In this document: piece after piece, positions 18,278-27,352 of the stretch
How the letters are laid out: each line of letters begins with the position of its first letter
How positions within the stretch are numbered: the first letter of the stretch is position 1
DNA from: CAZHZT01 sp964537285
GTDB lineage: Bacteria; Bacteroidota; Bacteroidia; Chitinophagales; Saprospiraceae
NCBI GenBank assembly: GCA_964537285.1
Contig: CAZHZT010000003.1
Coordinates: 26,425-90,424 of the forward strand
Direction of reading: 5' to 3'
Length of the DNA: 64,000 bases
The notes under the pieces: generated by a model
Seen by the model: the letters and a program-made list of their open reading frames with translations, nothing else
Told to the model about the DNA's origin: nothing
Database searches by the model: none
Position numbers and translations under genes: made by a program

Positions 18278-19243
18278 ATGGATTTACATTTTTTACTAGA
18301 TAACCTAAGTAACCCCTCCCTTCTATTTTTCTTTCTGGGCATATTAGCGGTTCAACTCAAAAGTGATTTGGCTATTCCCGCGAATTCATCCAAGTTTATT
18401 TCTTTGTATTTATTGTTTTCCATTGGATTTAAAGGTGGGCAGGAATTGTCGCATAGTGTTTTCAGCATGGAAATTTTTTGGTCATTAGTATGTGGCGTTC
18501 TGATGGCCCTGATAGTTCCTTTCTATTCGTATTTTATTTTGCGAAGGAAGTTCAATGTTGTTAACTCCGGAGCGATTGCAGCTTCTTACGGATCGGTGAG
18601 TGCGGTAACTTTTGTTACCGCTATTTCTTTCCTGGACATGGAGAATATAACCTTTGGAGGGCACATGGTAGCCGTTATGGCTTTAATGGAAGCCCCTTCA
18701 ATTATTGTTGGTGTAGGTTTGATCTCATTATTTGACAAAGAGGAGAGTGAGAAAATACCTATGAAAAAAGTATTTCAACATGCCGTGACTAATGGCAGTG
18801 TTTTGTTGATTCTGGGGAGTTTATTTATAGGTTTTGTAGCAAGCGAGCAACAAGCGGAAGGTATCAAGCCTTTTACCACCGATATTTTTCAAGGCTTTCT
18901 TGCGGTTTTTCTTTTAGATATGGGCATTACCAGTGGGCAAAAAATAGTTGCTCTTTTAAAAAAGGGCTGGTTTGCCTTTCTTTTTTCTATTGTAATTCCC
19001 ATTATCAATGGTTGCTTGATTGCTGTAATCAGTGCATCTTTTATGGAAAGTACCGGTGATCGTTTTTTGCTATCGATACTAGCAGCTAGTGCTTCCTACA
19101 TTGCAGTTCCTGCAGCAATGCGAATAGCCGCGCCGAGGGCGAACCCTAGTTTATATGTGCCTATGGCTCTGGCTATTACTTTTCCATTTAATATAACACT
19201 GGGAATGCCTTTATATCTTTGGGTAATTGGGCTTGTTCAATAG
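18278..19243 (+). CDS. sbtA: SbtA-type sodium-dependent bicarbonate permease
   Basis: The 321-residue protein has about ten membrane helices. It carries the family features SIGFKGGQEL in the first half, AASYGSVSAVTFV with EAPSIIVG in the middle, and LDMGITSG followed by ASASYIAVPAAMR in the second half. These match the two inverted five-helix repeats of the SbtA/DUF897 family, which import bicarbonate with Na+. It is shorter than cyanobacterial SbtA (about 374) because the cytoplasmic loop between the halves is reduced to a short charged stretch. No carboxysome or Rubisco gene is in view, so it probably feeds anaplerotic carboxylation or pH balance. The symbol is given by family only. Confidence 0.85.
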   Translation: MDLHFLLDNLSNPSLLFFFLGILAVQLKSDLAIPANSSKFISLYLLFSIGFKGGQELSHSVFSMEIFWSLVCGVLMALIVPFYSYFILRRKFNVVNSGAIAASYGSVSAVTFVTAISFLDMENITFGGHMVAVMALMEAPSIIVGVGLISLFDKEESEKIPMKKVFQHAVTNGSVLLILGSLFIGFVASEQQAEGIKPFTTDIFQGFLAVFLLDMGITSGQKIVALLKKGWFAFLFSIVIPIINGCLIAVISASFMESTGDRFLLSILAASASYIAVPAAMRIAAPRANPSLYVPMALAITFPFNITLGMPLYLWVIGLVQ

Positions 19244-19340
19244 AGCCCATTTCATAATTATTTATTTTGTTGCTTGAAGCCTTACCGTTAGAGAGAGGTG
19301 AAACGGCCGGGAGTTGTAGAGAAAAGTTAAAAAAACAGGC

Positions 19341-19712
19341 TTACTTGCTTCGCTTTGAAGCATAAGGCTTATTTTCATCCAGGATCAAAGCTTCTTGTAA
19401 AATTTCATACAGGGCCTCATGTGGAATAGCATTAACACTCCTGATATCTAATCCGCAAACCTGTTTACGACCTTTAAAATTCAGCAAACCTTGTTCATTG
19501 GAAAGCTCATTCCCGCGGGTAAAGGCCAATTCAATACCGCCTTCTTTGAGTGGGTTTAGATAGCATATCCAACTCTTGTAATAGTAGAAAGGAATCTTAT
19601 AGCGTATCTTAGGAATTAACCCAAGCTCTTCAGTAAGCAATAGATGAAGGTATTGCAATATTTCTTTTTGAGGATCAGGTTGATCAAGTATAAAGTCATC
19701 AACTGCCGTCAT
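19341..19712 (-). CDS. DUF1801 (YdhG-like) domain protein
   Basis: This 123-residue protein is a single DUF1801 domain with the typical start DDFILDQPDPQKEIL, the central KIPFYYYKSWICYLNP and a closing GLDIRSV segment. Family members have a YdhG/YyaL-like alpha-beta fold, some linked to iron handling, but no activity is established. It starts 34 bp after the TIR gene ends, on the same strand, so the two may share a transcript. Confidence 0.85.
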   Translation of the reverse strand: MTAVDDFILDQPDPQKEILQYLHLLLTEELGLIPKIRYKIPFYYYKSWICYLNPLKEGGIELAFTRGNELSNEQGLLNFKGRKQVCGLDIRSVNAIPHEALYEILQEALILDENKPYASKRSK

Positions 19713-19746
19713 AGCTGTTAATTAAGATAAGTACTCAGGCTTTTGC

Positions 19747-20496
19747 CTATTTTTGTCTTTCTCGAATAATGGATTCCAGTCCTTTTACAACGGTCAAATT
19801 TGCCATATCCTTATCTTCCCATTTGGCAATCGGAGTTAGCTGGTTCGTATCCGGATGCCTTGGGATAGCGTTAAATTTAGCGAAATCTTGTCCCTCCCAA
19901 AAGCACGGACGCGTTATCACAGGCACAATAATAGCCCCGGTTCTCTGACGTGTTTCTTCTGCCCACGGACGTTCATTATTAGAGATATATTCTGAAGAAA
20001 GGAAATTCGGGCTTACCATATAAAGAATGATGTCGGAACTGCGTAAATTCTCCTCTATTAACCTATTAGATTCTTCCCCGGGCTTTAAATTTGAATCTAT
20101 CCACGTATCTACCAGCCCCATTGTTTTAAGAGGGTGAAGATGAGTTTCCAGGTTTTCTACAAAGTCTTTATCCTCACGCGCGTAGGAGATAAACATTTTT
20201 TTGCCACTCCCATTTTTTGGGCTTGGGCTTGGGGGGATTGGAACGCTAGATGCTGGCAATTCCACCATATCACCTAAAATACTTAATATAGAATGTGTAA
20301 TTTGATTTCGTTGAATGCTTGCATTACTAAATGAAATTGTTCCCATGCGTTCCTCTCTTTCTAAATTCTTAAGCCTTGAAAGTAGAAGTATCGCCTGGTT
20401 TTGTATATCCGAATCATTTTGAGCCCCCCATTGTATGATCTTATCTAATGCTTGAGAAAGTTTGCCTCTCATGATTAAGTCCCGAATTTCGTCCAT
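19747..20496 (-). CDS. EAD-TIR domain effector
   Basis: Residues about 1-78 form a helical domain (IRDLIMRGKLSQALDKI, then ILLLSRL, then GTISFSNAS and NQITHSILSIL) that matches the effector-associated domain EAD11 pattern of bacterial conflict systems. A Pro/Ser linker covers residues 83-98. Residues about 100-245 are a TIR domain with the box-1 motif MFISYAREDKDF, a WID motif after the first helix, and VSPNFLSSEY followed by E175, the likely NADase glutamate. EADs recruit effectors to partners bearing the same EAD, and TIR domains often cleave NAD+ in phage defence. No EAD-bearing STAND NTPase or protease partner lies within the window. Activity is inferred. Confidence 0.85.
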   Translation of the reverse strand: MDEIRDLIMRGKLSQALDKIIQWGAQNDSDIQNQAILLLSRLKNLEREERMGTISFSNASIQRNQITHSILSILGDMVELPASSVPIPPSPSPKNGSGKKMFISYAREDKDFVENLETHLHPLKTMGLVDTWIDSNLKPGEESNRLIEENLRSSDIILYMVSPNFLSSEYISNNERPWAEETRQRTGAIIVPVITRPCFWEGQDFAKFNAIPRHPDTNQLTPIAKWEDKDMANLTVVKGLESIIRERQK

Positions 20497-20744
20497 TGTT
20501 ATATCTATTGGTGTAGATTAGAGTTTTAACTTTTCTGGAAAAATAGAAAAAACTTCTTATAAACAGACAAAACAAGTCTATTATTATTCGTTTCCTCTTT
20601 CCTACACCTCAGGAAAAATGTATATTCTACTTCCCTCGCTCAGAACAAGTTTCAATAAAATCCTATTTTTGCGCCATCATTGAGAGGATTGACTCAGGGG
20701 TCAATTTATTACCTCTCGTATTTCCTGGTTCCAAAACAAAAAAC
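20497..20744 (+). promoter_or_regulatory. Divergent gap with candidate promoter for the lipoprotein gene
   Basis: A TATTTTTG octamer at 20664-20671 fits the Bacteroidota -7 consensus TAnnTTTG and lies about 73 nt before the lipoprotein ATG. Nothing else distinctive was seen in this gap, which must also hold the promoter of the divergent TIR gene. Confidence 0.4.
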
Positions 20745-21716
20745 ATGAGACATCTTCAGCTATTGCCTGTTCTACTTTTTTTAATTTCTGCCTGCGGCCA
20801 ACCAACGCCCCCTGTCAATCAGGGAAAAGAAGCCGCTAGTCAAAACGATACGTCACAAACAACTACTGCTTTAGAAACGACCTCCAATACTCAAGACCTC
20901 CCGATCCAAAAACTCAATTGTGACTGGAAGGGGGAGGTCCTGAATGGAAATGAAGTTTGGCTTCCTAAAGAAAGGCTTCTTTTTGCCATTGTGGCCGACT
21001 CCACTACCTATGACGAAGATTATGGCGAAAGCCACCGCGTTCTTAAAGTACTGGATGCTACTGACAATTGCGCCTTGCTTGAACAAGAAGTGCTTCCTGT
21101 AAATGTAAGCCCTGACTTCCCTTATTATATAGCGCATATCAACTATAACAATATTAGTCAACTGATTGCTATCCGGGGAGTAGAACGTATTTATTGTTAC
21201 GATATAGAAAACAAGCAGTTACTCCCTGCGATGACACCGGTATTCAAAAGTGAACGATCAGGAGAAGATGCGCAATCCGGCAGAATTCGTAAATTGGAGC
21301 TTTGGGAAAACTTTCTAATTGGCTACTCTTCCGATTACGGCTGTTTTGCTTTCGACCTTGACGACAAGAAAAGCCCAACGCCCATCATGCCTTTTGCGGA
21401 ATACAAAATATCAGAAACCGATTTTGCATCTTTATTCATGTTGCCATCTGAAGGCGATAAAGTCCAGGCTTTAATGCCCTATTATGCACGCAAAGAAGGT
21501 TTGAAAATCAACCCTTTATTCAAGGAACCGAGGATGCTTAATTTGCAAGTAACGAAGAGCGCGTTAAATAATCCACAAATTATTGTCAGAGATGCCAACA
21601 CCAGAGATGCAGTGGCTATTGACATGAAGAATAGGAAAACAATTGATTTGCCATCTGAAATAGCCGGAAAAAAAACAAAGGAAGTCCTGGAATGGCTTAA
21701 AGAACAGAACAAATAA
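20745..21716 (+). CDS. Lipoprotein of unknown function (323 aa)
   Basis: The signal peptide ends in the lipobox LISAC, so the mature form is lipidated at Cys17. A low-complexity Thr/Ser/Asn linker spans about residues 20-52. The rest looks like a beta-propeller-type repeat (alternating short strands such as LLFAIVADS, LIAIRGVERIYCYDIENK and LIGYSSDYGCFAFDLDDK) that may read as WD/PQQ-like, but no defined family is clear. It is the only gene on its strand here. Confidence 0.65.
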   Translation: MRHLQLLPVLLFLISACGQPTPPVNQGKEAASQNDTSQTTTALETTSNTQDLPIQKLNCDWKGEVLNGNEVWLPKERLLFAIVADSTTYDEDYGESHRVLKVLDATDNCALLEQEVLPVNVSPDFPYYIAHINYNNISQLIAIRGVERIYCYDIENKQLLPAMTPVFKSERSGEDAQSGRIRKLELWENFLIGYSSDYGCFAFDLDDKKSPTPIMPFAEYKISETDFASLFMLPSEGDKVQALMPYYARKEGLKINPLFKEPRMLNLQVTKSALNNPQIIVRDANTRDAVAIDMKNRKTIDLPSEIAGKKTKEVLEWLKEQNK

Positions 21717-21791
21717 GAGCTATTTTAAAACTGGTGGGGGGCTGCCCTGAAAGTAGTTCTTCGCTAATGGAAGAAATATTTTTACTTGGCT

Positions 21792-22260
21792 CTAGATGAT
21801 TTCTTTTGCTCGAAGTTAATTTAGAAAGCCCCTAAAGCAAGCCGTTAGACCTGCCTGATCGTAGCCCTGGGTCCTCCCAGGGTTATAAGGATTTAGAGCT
21901 CAACTTCCGCGTAGCGGAAGCACATCATAAGCTATAGCTCTTGTGTTTTGGGCTACTGCTCAATGTCGTTAGCTTAAGCTTTTTCTTTGCCTGGCGCTTT
22001 AGCGCCAGGTGTAATGTTAAGATTTACCTGGGCTTTAGCCCATTAATAGCAAAAGGGCTAAAGCCCAGCCTGACAATTATTTCCCCCGGCACTGAAGTGC
22101 CGGGCTATAATGAGCTTAAGTTGACGATATTGAGGCTACTTGATAAGCGTAAGAAATTAGATTGAATAATCTTTTCCTCAGGAGGATTTGAAGAAAAGAT
22201 CAGGCAGGCCTAACGGCCTGGCTTGTGTTCTTAAAACGTTTACCAAATGAAATCATCTAG
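21792..22260. repeat. Dense intergenic cluster of nested palindromes
   Basis: Within a 581-bp gene-free stretch (21717-22297), an outer pair CTAGATGATTTC / GAAATCATCTAG (21792-21803, 22249-22260) and an imperfect pair near 21838 and 22197 (GCCGTTAG...CTGCCTGATC) enclose several short hairpins. These are CTTCCGCGTAGCGGAAG (about 21905), CTGGCGCTTTAGCGCCAG (about 21991), GGGCTTTAGCCC and GGGCTAAAGCCC (22030, 22055) and CCGGCACTGAAGTGCCGG (22086). Such hairpins are scattered in many Bacteroidota genomes and resemble REP/RAYT-type elements. No protein gene is visible inside. Confidence 0.75.
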
Positions 22261-22297
22261 AATCAAAATTTTCTCACCAAGGCAAAGAACTTAAAAA

Positions 22298-24874
22298 CTA
22301 AAACATTTCCCCTTGCCCATTATCATCGATTTTAAAATCAACGGTATCTCCAACAGATAAGGGCTTGTCCTCTTCAGGAGGTTCTTCCGGCTCGATCAAT
22401 TCGACGGTACTGACCTTTCGGTCTTCCAGGCGATTGCCCAGAGCTTTCCATCCCTTGACATCAATAAATTCGGCCAAGTTTTCAGTTTTTTCAAATTTCT
22501 CTGTTTTTTCCTTGTAACTATATAGAATGATCGGCTCTTCCTCCGTCGTAGCAAAGAGCAAACTTGATTGCTTATGCTCGGAAATAAAAGAATAGCGCTG
22601 ATCATTTTTGGAGGTTTCAATTTGAAAACGCTTTACCAGCGTCCATTTTTTATTACTGTCATAATGTACAGCGGTGATAATACAATCAGGGTTAAACCTT
22701 TCAATGAGTACTAACTCTTTAGGATCAAAGCGTTTACTCAGATCAAAATCGCATACTTCGTAAGAACCTTCTTTGTAAACAGCCAGAATCTGATCACCTG
22801 TATCATACTCTCCTAAATATAGGCCACGTTCATCGGTATTCAGGCGGCCACTGACTTCATCCATCCAAATTTTTAAGGCTCCAAGTGTTGACTGACCGAC
22901 TTCTTTCTGTATTATTTTACGCACAGGATACCGGGTCAGAATATTTCCCTGAGAGTTCCGGCCTTTGATACCTATTTCTCCAAAATCAAAATCGAACTTT
23001 TTGATCTTCGCCCGCGAGCTTTGGGATAACTGAACGGTAATTACTTCAGCCTCGCCGTTGGGGTGCACCGTAAAATAAAGTACTTTTGATCTTGGCGCTC
23101 CTTTTGTAAGATCGTACTCTTTATCTCTTGTAATAGACTGAATGTGAAACCGTTTTATCATGGAACGACCGGTACCTGCATCCAGATACACCAAATTATA
23201 GGTTGTCCGGTCATCATTACGCTTCCAAACATCCACGTGGATAATATCTTTGCCGACAAAGGCCTTATCAGTAATTCGAACGACCATGAATTTCCCATCG
23301 CGCCGAAAAATGATCACATCATCAATATCGGAGCAATCACAAACGAACTCATCTTTTTTCAATCCTGAGCCAATAAAACCTTCTTTCCGATTAACATAGA
23401 GCTTGGTATTATTTGCTACTACTTCTGCCGCTTGGATTTCATCGAATTGTGTAATCTCTGTGCGTCGTTTACGCTCTTTCCCGAATTGCTGCTTAAGCAT
23501 TTTAAAATAGGCAATAGCAAAATCAGTCAAGTGTTCCAAATCATAATTTACCTGTAACAGACTTTCCTCTAATTGCCTGATCAATTCATCTGCTTTAAAA
23601 GTATTGTATTTAGAGATTCGCTTAATTCGAATCTCCGTCAGTTTCACGATATCGTCTTCTGCCAATTCCCTGTTCAAACGCAGCCGTTTATCCCCTTTGC
23701 GAACGTCCTCTCCGGGGCTGGCAACGTATTTCTTTAGCTCTAGTGCAATGATTTCCAAAACTTGCTCAAAAGATTCTGCCTCTTCAATTTCGCGATATAT
23801 CCGGTTTTCGATGAATATTTTTTCCAAGCTGGCAAAATGCCATTTTTCTAATAACTCTCCTCTCTTAATTTCCAGTTCTCTTTGAAGCAAGCTCTTTGTA
23901 TTCTCTGTGGAAATACGCAAAATTTCTTCTACATTAAGGAAATGTGGCTTATGATCAATAATTACACAAGCATTTGGAGAAATAGAGACTTCGCAGTTCG
24001 TAAATGCGTAAAGCGCATCAATTGTAACATCCGGAGAAACCCCGGGAGCTAATTCCACCAGAATCTCGACATCCTGAGCGGTATTATCCGTAACCTTTTT
24101 GATCTTGATTTTGCCCTTCTCATTAGCCTTGACAATGCTATCCATCAATTGAACAGTTGTAACGCTGTAGGGCAAATCCCTGATGATTAAAGTTTTTTTG
24201 TCGTTTTGATCGATCTTTGCCCGTACCTTTACTTTACCTCCTCTTTCACCGCCGTTGTAATCCGATACATCAACAAGGCCGCCCGTTTGAAAATCAGGAA
24301 AAAGCTTGAAGTTCTTTCCTTGCAATATCTTTATGGATGCATCAATTAATTCATTGAAATTATGGGGTAATATTTTTGTGGACAATCCTACTGCAATACC
24401 TTCTACTCCCTGAGCAAGTAACAGCGGGAATTTCATAGGCAGATGAACCGGCTCTTTCTTGCGCCCGTCATAAGACAGCTGCCAGTCAGTCGTTTGTGCA
24501 TTAAAGGCAACCTCCAGAGCAAACTTGCTCAGGCGTGCTTCAATATAACGCGATGCCGCTGCGCCATCTCCCGTACGCATATCTCCCCAATTCCCCTGGC
24601 AGTCAATTAGAAGATCTTTTTGCCCCAAATTAACCAGAGCATCTCCAATGGCAGCATCTCCGTGCGGGTGAAACTGCATCGTTTGTCCAATTATATTGGC
24701 AACCTTGTGGTAACGACCGTCATCCATATCCTTCATGGCATGAAGAATACGCCTTTGTACTGGTTTCAGGCCATCATCAACTCCGGGGACTGCCCGCTCT
24801 AGAATCACATAAGAAGCGTAATCCAAAAAATAATCCTCATACATCCCCTTCAGGGACACCTTTTGTTCTTCCAT
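22298..24874 (-). CDS. parC: DNA topoisomerase IV / gyrase-like subunit A
   Basis: This 858-residue type II topoisomerase A subunit cuts and rejoins DNA with ParE. The start DYASYVILERAVPGVDDGLKPVQRR and the winged-helix FHPHGDAAIGDALV are present, and the catalytic tyrosine is Y110 in AASRYIEARL. A long coiled-coil and tower region follows, then a C-terminal beta-pinwheel with degenerate repeats and an acidic tail. The sequence is of the Bacteroidota ParC type, which is shorter in the CTD than GyrA. parE is not adjacent. The upstream gap carries a GTTCTTTGACA-family palindrome ending 20 nt before the ATG. Confidence 0.9.
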   Translation of the reverse strand: MEEQKVSLKGMYEDYFLDYASYVILERAVPGVDDGLKPVQRRILHAMKDMDDGRYHKVANIIGQTMQFHPHGDAAIGDALVNLGQKDLLIDCQGNWGDMRTGDGAAASRYIEARLSKFALEVAFNAQTTDWQLSYDGRKKEPVHLPMKFPLLLAQGVEGIAVGLSTKILPHNFNELIDASIKILQGKNFKLFPDFQTGGLVDVSDYNGGERGGKVKVRAKIDQNDKKTLIIRDLPYSVTTVQLMDSIVKANEKGKIKIKKVTDNTAQDVEILVELAPGVSPDVTIDALYAFTNCEVSISPNACVIIDHKPHFLNVEEILRISTENTKSLLQRELEIKRGELLEKWHFASLEKIFIENRIYREIEEAESFEQVLEIIALELKKYVASPGEDVRKGDKRLRLNRELAEDDIVKLTEIRIKRISKYNTFKADELIRQLEESLLQVNYDLEHLTDFAIAYFKMLKQQFGKERKRRTEITQFDEIQAAEVVANNTKLYVNRKEGFIGSGLKKDEFVCDCSDIDDVIIFRRDGKFMVVRITDKAFVGKDIIHVDVWKRNDDRTTYNLVYLDAGTGRSMIKRFHIQSITRDKEYDLTKGAPRSKVLYFTVHPNGEAEVITVQLSQSSRAKIKKFDFDFGEIGIKGRNSQGNILTRYPVRKIIQKEVGQSTLGALKIWMDEVSGRLNTDERGLYLGEYDTGDQILAVYKEGSYEVCDFDLSKRFDPKELVLIERFNPDCIITAVHYDSNKKWTLVKRFQIETSKNDQRYSFISEHKQSSLLFATTEEEPIILYSYKEKTEKFEKTENLAEFIDVKGWKALGNRLEDRKVSTVELIEPEEPPEEDKPLSVGDTVDFKIDDNGQGEMF

Positions 24875-24894
24875 CTAATTAGTTTAAAGTCGCC

Positions 24895-24985
24895 ATTCTT
24901 TGACAAATTGTGCGGAACTTCAAAATGATAACCTTTGAAAGCTCTTGCGAATGAAAGGATTATCGTTTTGAAGTTCCAATTTTTA
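24895..24985. repeat. GTTCTTTGACA-family palindrome, variant copy
   Basis: The copy begins ATTCTTTGACAAATTGTG, followed by the arm GGAACTTCAAAATGATAA and, after a diverged loop, the mirrored TTATCGTTTTGAAGTTCC. The far terminus is eroded. The near terminus lies 20 nt before the parC start codon. Confidence 0.75.
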
Positions 24986-25042
24986 ACAACTTAGGTCAAA
25001 AAGCTAAAGTCGCTAAATAAGCCAAATTTAAAACAATTTATT

Positions 25043-26518
25043 TTAAAAAACAAGCCTTCTTAGTTCTTTTCCCTCCAACATGTATACCACAACAAAACTT
25101 ACTCCCATCAATACAACATTAATCAAAGTATCTTGCCACAAAATCTCTGTCCTTAGCAACAAGCTTACCCCCCAAAGCCCTAAAGCTAATACCAGATAAA
25201 GGAAGATACGAAGAACCGGATAGGGAATCGGATAATATCGCCTTCCCCACCAATAAGACGCTATGGTCATAGCGCCATAGCAGATTAATGTAGCCCATGC
25301 GGAACCTGTATACCCTAAACGAGGTATCCATAAAATATTTAAACCAATGGTGATGATCGCTCCGCCTATGGAAATATAAGCTCCTAAGCGGGTCTTGTCC
25401 TTAATTTTATACCAAACAGATAAATTGTAATAAAGCCCTAAAAATAAATTGGCCATCAAAAGAATAGGAACCACATGAAGCCCTCCCCAATATTCCGGGC
25501 CAATAAAATATTTAAAATAATCCAAAAATAGCATTATACCCAAAAAGCCAATTACGCCGATTATGGTGAAATACTTTGCGATCAATGCATATACCTTTGT
25601 TGCATTAGCATCGTTTTTTTGCTTGAAAAAGAACGGCTCAGCTCCGTAACGAAATGCTTGTGTGAAAAGCGCCAGAATCATAGCCAATTTGTAATTGGCC
25701 CCATAAACCCCTAGCTCACTTTGGTTTTCTTCCAAACTTCCACTGCCTAACAGCGGCAACAGCTGCCTGTCTAGCATTTCATTTATAACAAACGAGAAGC
25801 CTACAGCGATCATTGGCAAAGCATAGGCAAGCATCCGCTTCCATAAGTCCCAATTGATGTGAAAACGGAACCCCTTAAGGCCGGGCAGCAGCAGGAGAAA
25901 GGTAACCCCACTCGCTACTAAATTGGAAATAAATATGTAGCCGATTCCATAGTTTTCATCGTAAAAAGGAGCAATCACACTTTTCAAAAATTCCCAGCCT
26001 TCCTGTTTGAAAAAGAAGGGGCATAATACAATAAAAAAAAGGTTTAAGCCCAAGTTTATGCCAATCCCTGTCAGCCGGATCAACGCAAACCGCAAAGGCC
26101 TTTCCTCTAACCTCAAACGCGCAAAAGGAATTTCATTCAATGCATCCAGAGCAATAATAGCAGCACTCATTGCCAAAAGATCCTGATGGTTCGGATACCC
26201 TAAAACATTGGCAAGCGGCGAGGAAAAGAGTAAAAACAAACTCCCCAGAATCAGTGTCGATATAATAATGGAAGAAAAGGCGGTATTAAAACTGTGTTTT
26301 TTCTCTTCCGCACCAAACCTGAAATAAGCCAGTTCCATTCGATAAGTAAACACGACCATGATAAACCCCATGAAAGCAAATAAACCCGTAACAATACCAT
26401 ATTCTTCGGTAGGAAAAATATTGGTATAAATAGGTGTTAGCAAGAAATATAATGCCCGCCCTACAATAGAGCTAATGCCGTAGATTGCTGTTTGTCCTGC
26501 TAGTTTTTTAATCGACAT
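25043..26518 (-). CDS. Oligosaccharide flippase (Wzx / MATE-like) family protein
   Basis: The 491-residue integral membrane protein has about 14 hydrophobic helices. The N-terminus, GQTAIYGISSIVGRALYFLLTPIYTNIF, is the hallmark of polysaccharide-synthesis flippases that move lipid-linked glycans across the inner membrane. EEYGIVTGLFAFMGF and a mid-protein ALPMIAVGFSFVINEMLDR fit the same family. The substrate is unknown and no glycosyltransferase genes flank it. A GTTTTTTGACAAATTG terminus sits 26 nt upstream of the ATG (26545-26560). Confidence 0.85.
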   Translation of the reverse strand: MSIKKLAGQTAIYGISSIVGRALYFLLTPIYTNIFPTEEYGIVTGLFAFMGFIMVVFTYRMELAYFRFGAEEKKHSFNTAFSSIIISTLILGSLFLLFSSPLANVLGYPNHQDLLAMSAAIIALDALNEIPFARLRLEERPLRFALIRLTGIGINLGLNLFFIVLCPFFFKQEGWEFLKSVIAPFYDENYGIGYIFISNLVASGVTFLLLLPGLKGFRFHINWDLWKRMLAYALPMIAVGFSFVINEMLDRQLLPLLGSGSLEENQSELGVYGANYKLAMILALFTQAFRYGAEPFFFKQKNDANATKVYALIAKYFTIIGVIGFLGIMLFLDYFKYFIGPEYWGGLHVVPILLMANLFLGLYYNLSVWYKIKDKTRLGAYISIGGAIITIGLNILWIPRLGYTGSAWATLICYGAMTIASYWWGRRYYPIPYPVLRIFLYLVLALGLWGVSLLLRTEILWQDTLINVVLMGVSFVVVYMLEGKELRRLVF

Positions 26519-26891
26519 GAGTTTTGCGTTTCGTAGTAAATATCGTTTTTTGACAAATTGTAAATATTAGGCTTGTTCTACAGCTGCTAATAAATTTTCT
26601 CCTCCCTACAGTAAGTAAAACATTAAATGTATATATAAGCCGTGATTAATTCTTAACTTTGAACTTTAAAATCTGTATAGGAAGATCAATCAGCGATTCT
26701 CGCTTTGAAAAATAAACGCGCCTACGGCGCGAAGTTCCTTTGAGAGGGAGCCCGAAAGGGCTATTTTGCTTCGCAAAATAGCCCTTTCGGGCTCCCTCAA
26801 AAGAAAATATCGCCGCGAAGCGGCGTAAATTTGGTTTTGGATTTCCAAAACGAGAATTGCTGAAGATTAATAAATTTTATTAATAAAATTC
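26519..26891. repeat. Intergenic region with composite palindrome (26690-26865)
   Basis: Imperfect outer arms of about 21 bp (CAGCGATTCTCG.. near 26690 and ..CGAGAATTGCTG near 26850) enclose blocks TACGGCGCGAAG and CCGCGAAGCGGCG and a perfect inner palindrome with 25-bp arms (AGGGAGCCCGAAAGGGC..) around the loop TTC at 26769-26771. The centre TTTTGCTTCGCAAAA and the border ACGGCGCGAAG recur at 43354-43426. A TAACTTTG octamer at 26654 resembles a -7 box but is about 300 bp from the next gene. Confidence 0.7.
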
Positions 26892-26937
26892 GTTCTTTAA
26901 AAGAAATTCCATTTCATCTCAATTTCTTTTAAAGAAC
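26892..26937. repeat. Short GTTCTTT palindrome upstream of the DUF3127 gene
   Basis: Perfect 17-bp arms GTTCTTTAAAAGAAATT / AATTTCTTTTAAAGAAC flank a 12-nt loop. The right terminus is 25 nt before the ATG at 26963. Termini match the GTTCTTTGACA family, with AAA replacing GAC. Confidence 0.8.
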
Positions 26938-26962
26938 CAAAAAATTAAAGCACAAAAATATT

Positions 26963-27337
26963 ATGTCTTTTGAAACTGAGGGCCGTTTACACAAAAAGTT
27001 TGACACTGAAAGCAAAACCCAAACCTTCCAGGCAAGAGAATTTGTTATCGAAATTGCCGATGGGAATTATCCACAACTGATCAAATTCCAACTTGTTCAG
27101 GATCGTTGCGCCTTATTGGATGAATATAATGAAGGAGATAACATTAAAGTTCATTTCGACCTGCGCGGACGCGAATGGAACGGAAAGTTTTTTACAAACC
27201 TGAATGCCTGGCGTATTGAAAAGGCTGGACAAGATCAAGCGAACAATGCTGCTCCTCCTGCCGGAAATGATGATGTGCCTTTCCCTTCAGCTTCAGATGA
27301 GCCGACGAATATGCCCGACGATGATTTACCCTTTTAG
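26963..27337 (+). CDS. DUF3127 OB-fold protein with SSB-like C-terminal tip
   Basis: Residues about 1-90 are a DUF3127 domain (RLHKKFDTESKTQTFQAREFVIEI... ending FFTNLNAWRIEK), a small Bacteroidota family with a predicted OB fold. The remaining 35 residues form a disordered Ala/Pro/Asp-rich tail that ends in DDDLPF. That hexapeptide matches the acidic C-terminal tip of bacterial single-stranded DNA-binding protein (DDDIPF), which docks repair and replication proteins. A function as an accessory ssDNA-binding or SSB-mimic protein is inferred. Confidence 0.85.
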   Translation: MSFETEGRLHKKFDTESKTQTFQAREFVIEIADGNYPQLIKFQLVQDRCALLDEYNEGDNIKVHFDLRGREWNGKFFTNLNAWRIEKAGQDQANNAAPPAGNDDVPFPSASDEPTNMPDDDLPF

Positions 27338-27352
27338 AGTGATTTTTTTCAT

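Noticed and set aside
18142..18342. 66-codon minus frame overlapping the start of sbtA
   Set aside because: It overlaps the permease start antisense and has no features.
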